From Anaerolineae bacterium (lineage in GTDB: Bacteria; Chloroflexota; Anaerolineae; Anaerolineales; Villigracilaceae): a stretch of DNA of 33,305 nucleotides. The notes under the pieces were generated by a model. The model saw only the letters and a list, made by a program, of their open reading frames with translations. It was not told where the DNA came from and ran no database searches. Position numbers and translations under genes: made by a program. The DNA lies in assembly GCA_018645405.1 (NCBI GenBank), contig JABGOQ010000125.1:1-33305 (forward strand), given 5' to 3'. Shown one piece after another: positions 31,846-33,305 of this stretch (position 1 is its first letter; each line of letters begins with the position of its first letter).

Positions 31846-33201
31846 ATGCCAGAACTTATCATTATCGGCGGTGGCATCACCGGTCTTAGCGCGGCGTGGG
31901 AGGCCCAGAAAAACGGAATTTCTTATGCCCTGCTCGAAAAAGATTCCCGTTGGGGCGGCAAGGTGCATACAGAAATTGTCGAATTTCCCGAAGGTAATGC
32001 GATTATCGATGGCGGACCAGAATCATTTATTACCCGCAAGCCAGAAGCATGGGATTTAGCAGGAGAGTTGGGGATTCAGGACAGCGTCATCAACCCCGGC
32101 GCAGAAACCCGTCACATGTATATTCTCGATAGCGGAACGCCCGTGGAAGTGCCACTTGCTCCCGTTAAATTTGCATCTTCCCGCCTGATGAGCGGAGGCG
32201 GTAAACTGCGCATGATGCTCGAGCCTTTCCAGCCCCCCAAAGCAGACGATGCCGACGAATCCCTTGCCGACTTTGTCACTCGCCGTCTCGGACGTGAAGC
32301 CCTCGACAAATTCATCGGTCCTATCTTAGGCGGGATATACAACACCGACCCCGAAACCCAGAGTATTCTCGTTTCATCACCCATCATGCGTGAAATGGAA
32401 TCCGAATATGGCGGCTTAGTGAAGGCTGTAATTGGTCGAATGCGAAAGGCTCGCAAAAATAAATCAGCCAGTGATGAGAGAAAACCGCGTTTTGGGGCAT
32501 TTTCAAATGGATTACAAGAGTTGACCGATGAAATGGTGCGTCAACTTGATGGGGATTTGCGTTTGAGTGCAAATATCACCCAAGTTGGAAAAGATGAATC
32601 AGGCTATGAGGTTTTCTTGGAAAATGGAGAAAAGCTCTCGGCTAAAAAACTTATTTTTGCTACGCCTGCTAATATCACCGCAAAATTATTGGTAGATATA
32701 GCCAAAGAATCAGCAGAAAAATTGGCGACTATTAAGCATGAAAATATCGGCACAGTTACGCTCATTTACCGCGAAGAAGATATTCAAAGCGATTTTCTCA
32801 TTCACGGATTAATGATTCCGCGCCGAGAAAATCGGGCGATTGATGCGGTCACATATACGTCGTTAAAGATGCCCACTCGCGCGCCAAAAAGCTACGGGGT
32901 GATCCGTGTCTTTTTTGGTGGTAGCAAGCCCAATGTCGCGGAAGTTTCCGATGCTGATTTGCAGAAAATCGTTCAAGATGAACTAGCCTCCACCATCGGT
33001 ATCACGGCGGAGCCTATCCAAATCATCCCATTTAGATGGCTAAAATCTTTCCCGCAGGCAAATGTTGGGCATATGGGTTTTGTTGACGAAATTGAAAAAT
33101 CACTCCCTGAAGGTATTCACCTGGCAGGGAGTTCATATCGCGGTATTGGTGTCCCCGATTGTATTCAGCAGGGACGGCAGGCTGTGAAAAATGCAATTTG
33201 A
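31846..33201 (+). CDS. hemY: Protoporphyrinogen oxidase, HemY type
   Basis: Oxidises protoporphyrinogen IX, or coproporphyrinogen III in coproheme-pathway organisms, using FAD. The 451 residues start with the FAD-binding loop IIGGGITGLSAAWEA and carry DGGPESFITRKPEAWDLAGELG. The C-terminal FAD motif GIHLAGSSYRGIGVPDCIQQG is clear. The ATG at 31846 has GGAG five bases upstream; a TTG six codons earlier is less likely. It follows ferrochelatase, so the order of reactions is reversed relative to gene order. The flavin type points to an oxygen-tolerant organism. The symbol hemG is used for the same enzyme by some annotators. Confidence 0.95.
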   Translation: MPELIIIGGGITGLSAAWEAQKNGISYALLEKDSRWGGKVHTEIVEFPEGNAIIDGGPESFITRKPEAWDLAGELGIQDSVINPGAETRHMYILDSGTPVEVPLAPVKFASSRLMSGGGKLRMMLEPFQPPKADDADESLADFVTRRLGREALDKFIGPILGGIYNTDPETQSILVSSPIMREMESEYGGLVKAVIGRMRKARKNKSASDERKPRFGAFSNGLQELTDEMVRQLDGDLRLSANITQVGKDESGYEVFLENGEKLSAKKLIFATPANITAKLLVDIAKESAEKLATIKHENIGTVTLIYREEDIQSDFLIHGLMIPRRENRAIDAVTYTSLKMPTRAPKSYGVIRVFFGGSKPNVAEVSDADLQKIVQDELASTIGITAEPIQIIPFRWLKSFPQANVGHMGFVDEIEKSLPEGIHLAGSSYRGIGVPDCIQQGRQAVKNAI

Positions 33202-33296
33202 GACCCGAAAGGTTTTAAACTCACTCTAGATTAACTAGAGTTTAGGACTTTCATAAGGTTTCGTAAAAAAGCATCCGAATAAAACCTTTCGGGTCT
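33201..33296. repeat. Nested inverted repeat with terminator-like end, AGACCCGAAAGGTTTT family
   Basis: Perfect 16-base arms are separated by 64 bases that contain an inner CTCTAG/CTAGAG hairpin. A short T-rich tail follows the right arm. The left arm begins on the last base of the hemY stop codon. The arm is related (13 of 16) to that at 17843-17904. It may serve as a terminator for hemY. Confidence 0.8.
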
Positions 33297-33305
33297 TTTA
33301 TATTT

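Noticed and set aside
5012-33296. CRISPR array
   Set aside because: The repeats are of several families, singly placed and inverted, without regular spacers or cas genes.
1-33305. tRNA, rRNA or riboswitch genes
   Set aside because: By eye no cloverleaf, rRNA core sequence or known riboswitch core was seen in any gap. A covariance-model search would be needed to exclude a small RNA.
1-33305. A phage-defence system or prophage
   Set aside because: No nuclease, helicase, toxin-antitoxin, integrase or phage structural gene is seen. All genes are housekeeping, envelope or surface functions.

Overview
The window looks like chromosomal DNA from a free-living bacterium of the Chloroflexota, most likely class Anaerolineae. 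This is an inference. It rests on Thr/Pro-rich secreted lipoproteins, a fused MFS/spermidine-synthase-like protein, a DUF1461-type membrane protein, an Asp23/Gls24 protein, an M29 aminopeptidase and an SD-poor gene-start pattern, all in one moderately AT-rich segment. No phage, transposase, CRISPR array, tRNA or rRNA is visible. Coding density is high and no gap exceeds about 200 bases.

Left part (1-8.1 kb, all plus strand): lysS, a DUF3054 membrane protein bracketed by two hairpin elements, an ECF sigma factor coupled to an unusual two-TM anti-sigma protein, a NUDIX hydrolase with a zinc ribbon, a MEMO/AmrB-family protein, tilS and an orphan sensor histidine kinase.

Centre-left (8.1-15.9 kb, plus strand): a surface-polysaccharide block. 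It holds a family 2 glycosyltransferase, a polyprenyl-phosphate sugar-1-phosphate transferase that would start the repeat unit, a GalE-like epimerase, a membrane-bound WbpM/PglF-like nucleotide-sugar dehydratase, and two tandem FemAB-type acyltransferases. A PLP-dependent D-cysteine desulfhydrase-like gene follows.

Centre-right (17-29.3 kb, mostly minus strand): a SAM hydrolase (DUF62) behind a penicillin-acylase-family Ntn hydrolase; two predicted surface lipoproteins converging on a shared bidirectional terminator, one carrying a GH-like TIM barrel; then a compact operon transcribed as fabG-asp23-nusB-tatB-tatC; a DUF1461 membrane protein; and the MFS/spermidine synthase.

Right end (29.4-33.3 kb, plus strand): an M29 aminopeptidase and the last two steps of protoporphyrin-dependent heme synthesis, protoporphyrinogen oxidase (HemY type) and ferrochelatase (hemH), with hemH first.

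The most striking non-genic feature is that many short gaps hold inverted-repeat elements belonging to several word-like families. Some run into coding sequence: they supply the last codons of two proteins, an internal loop of one FemAB protein, and an in-frame false N-terminus of the SAM hydrolase. A second recurrent signal is a TANAAT box exactly six bases before the start codon of three genes, which suggests leaderless transcripts. I did not find a convincing new multi-gene defence or metabolic system.
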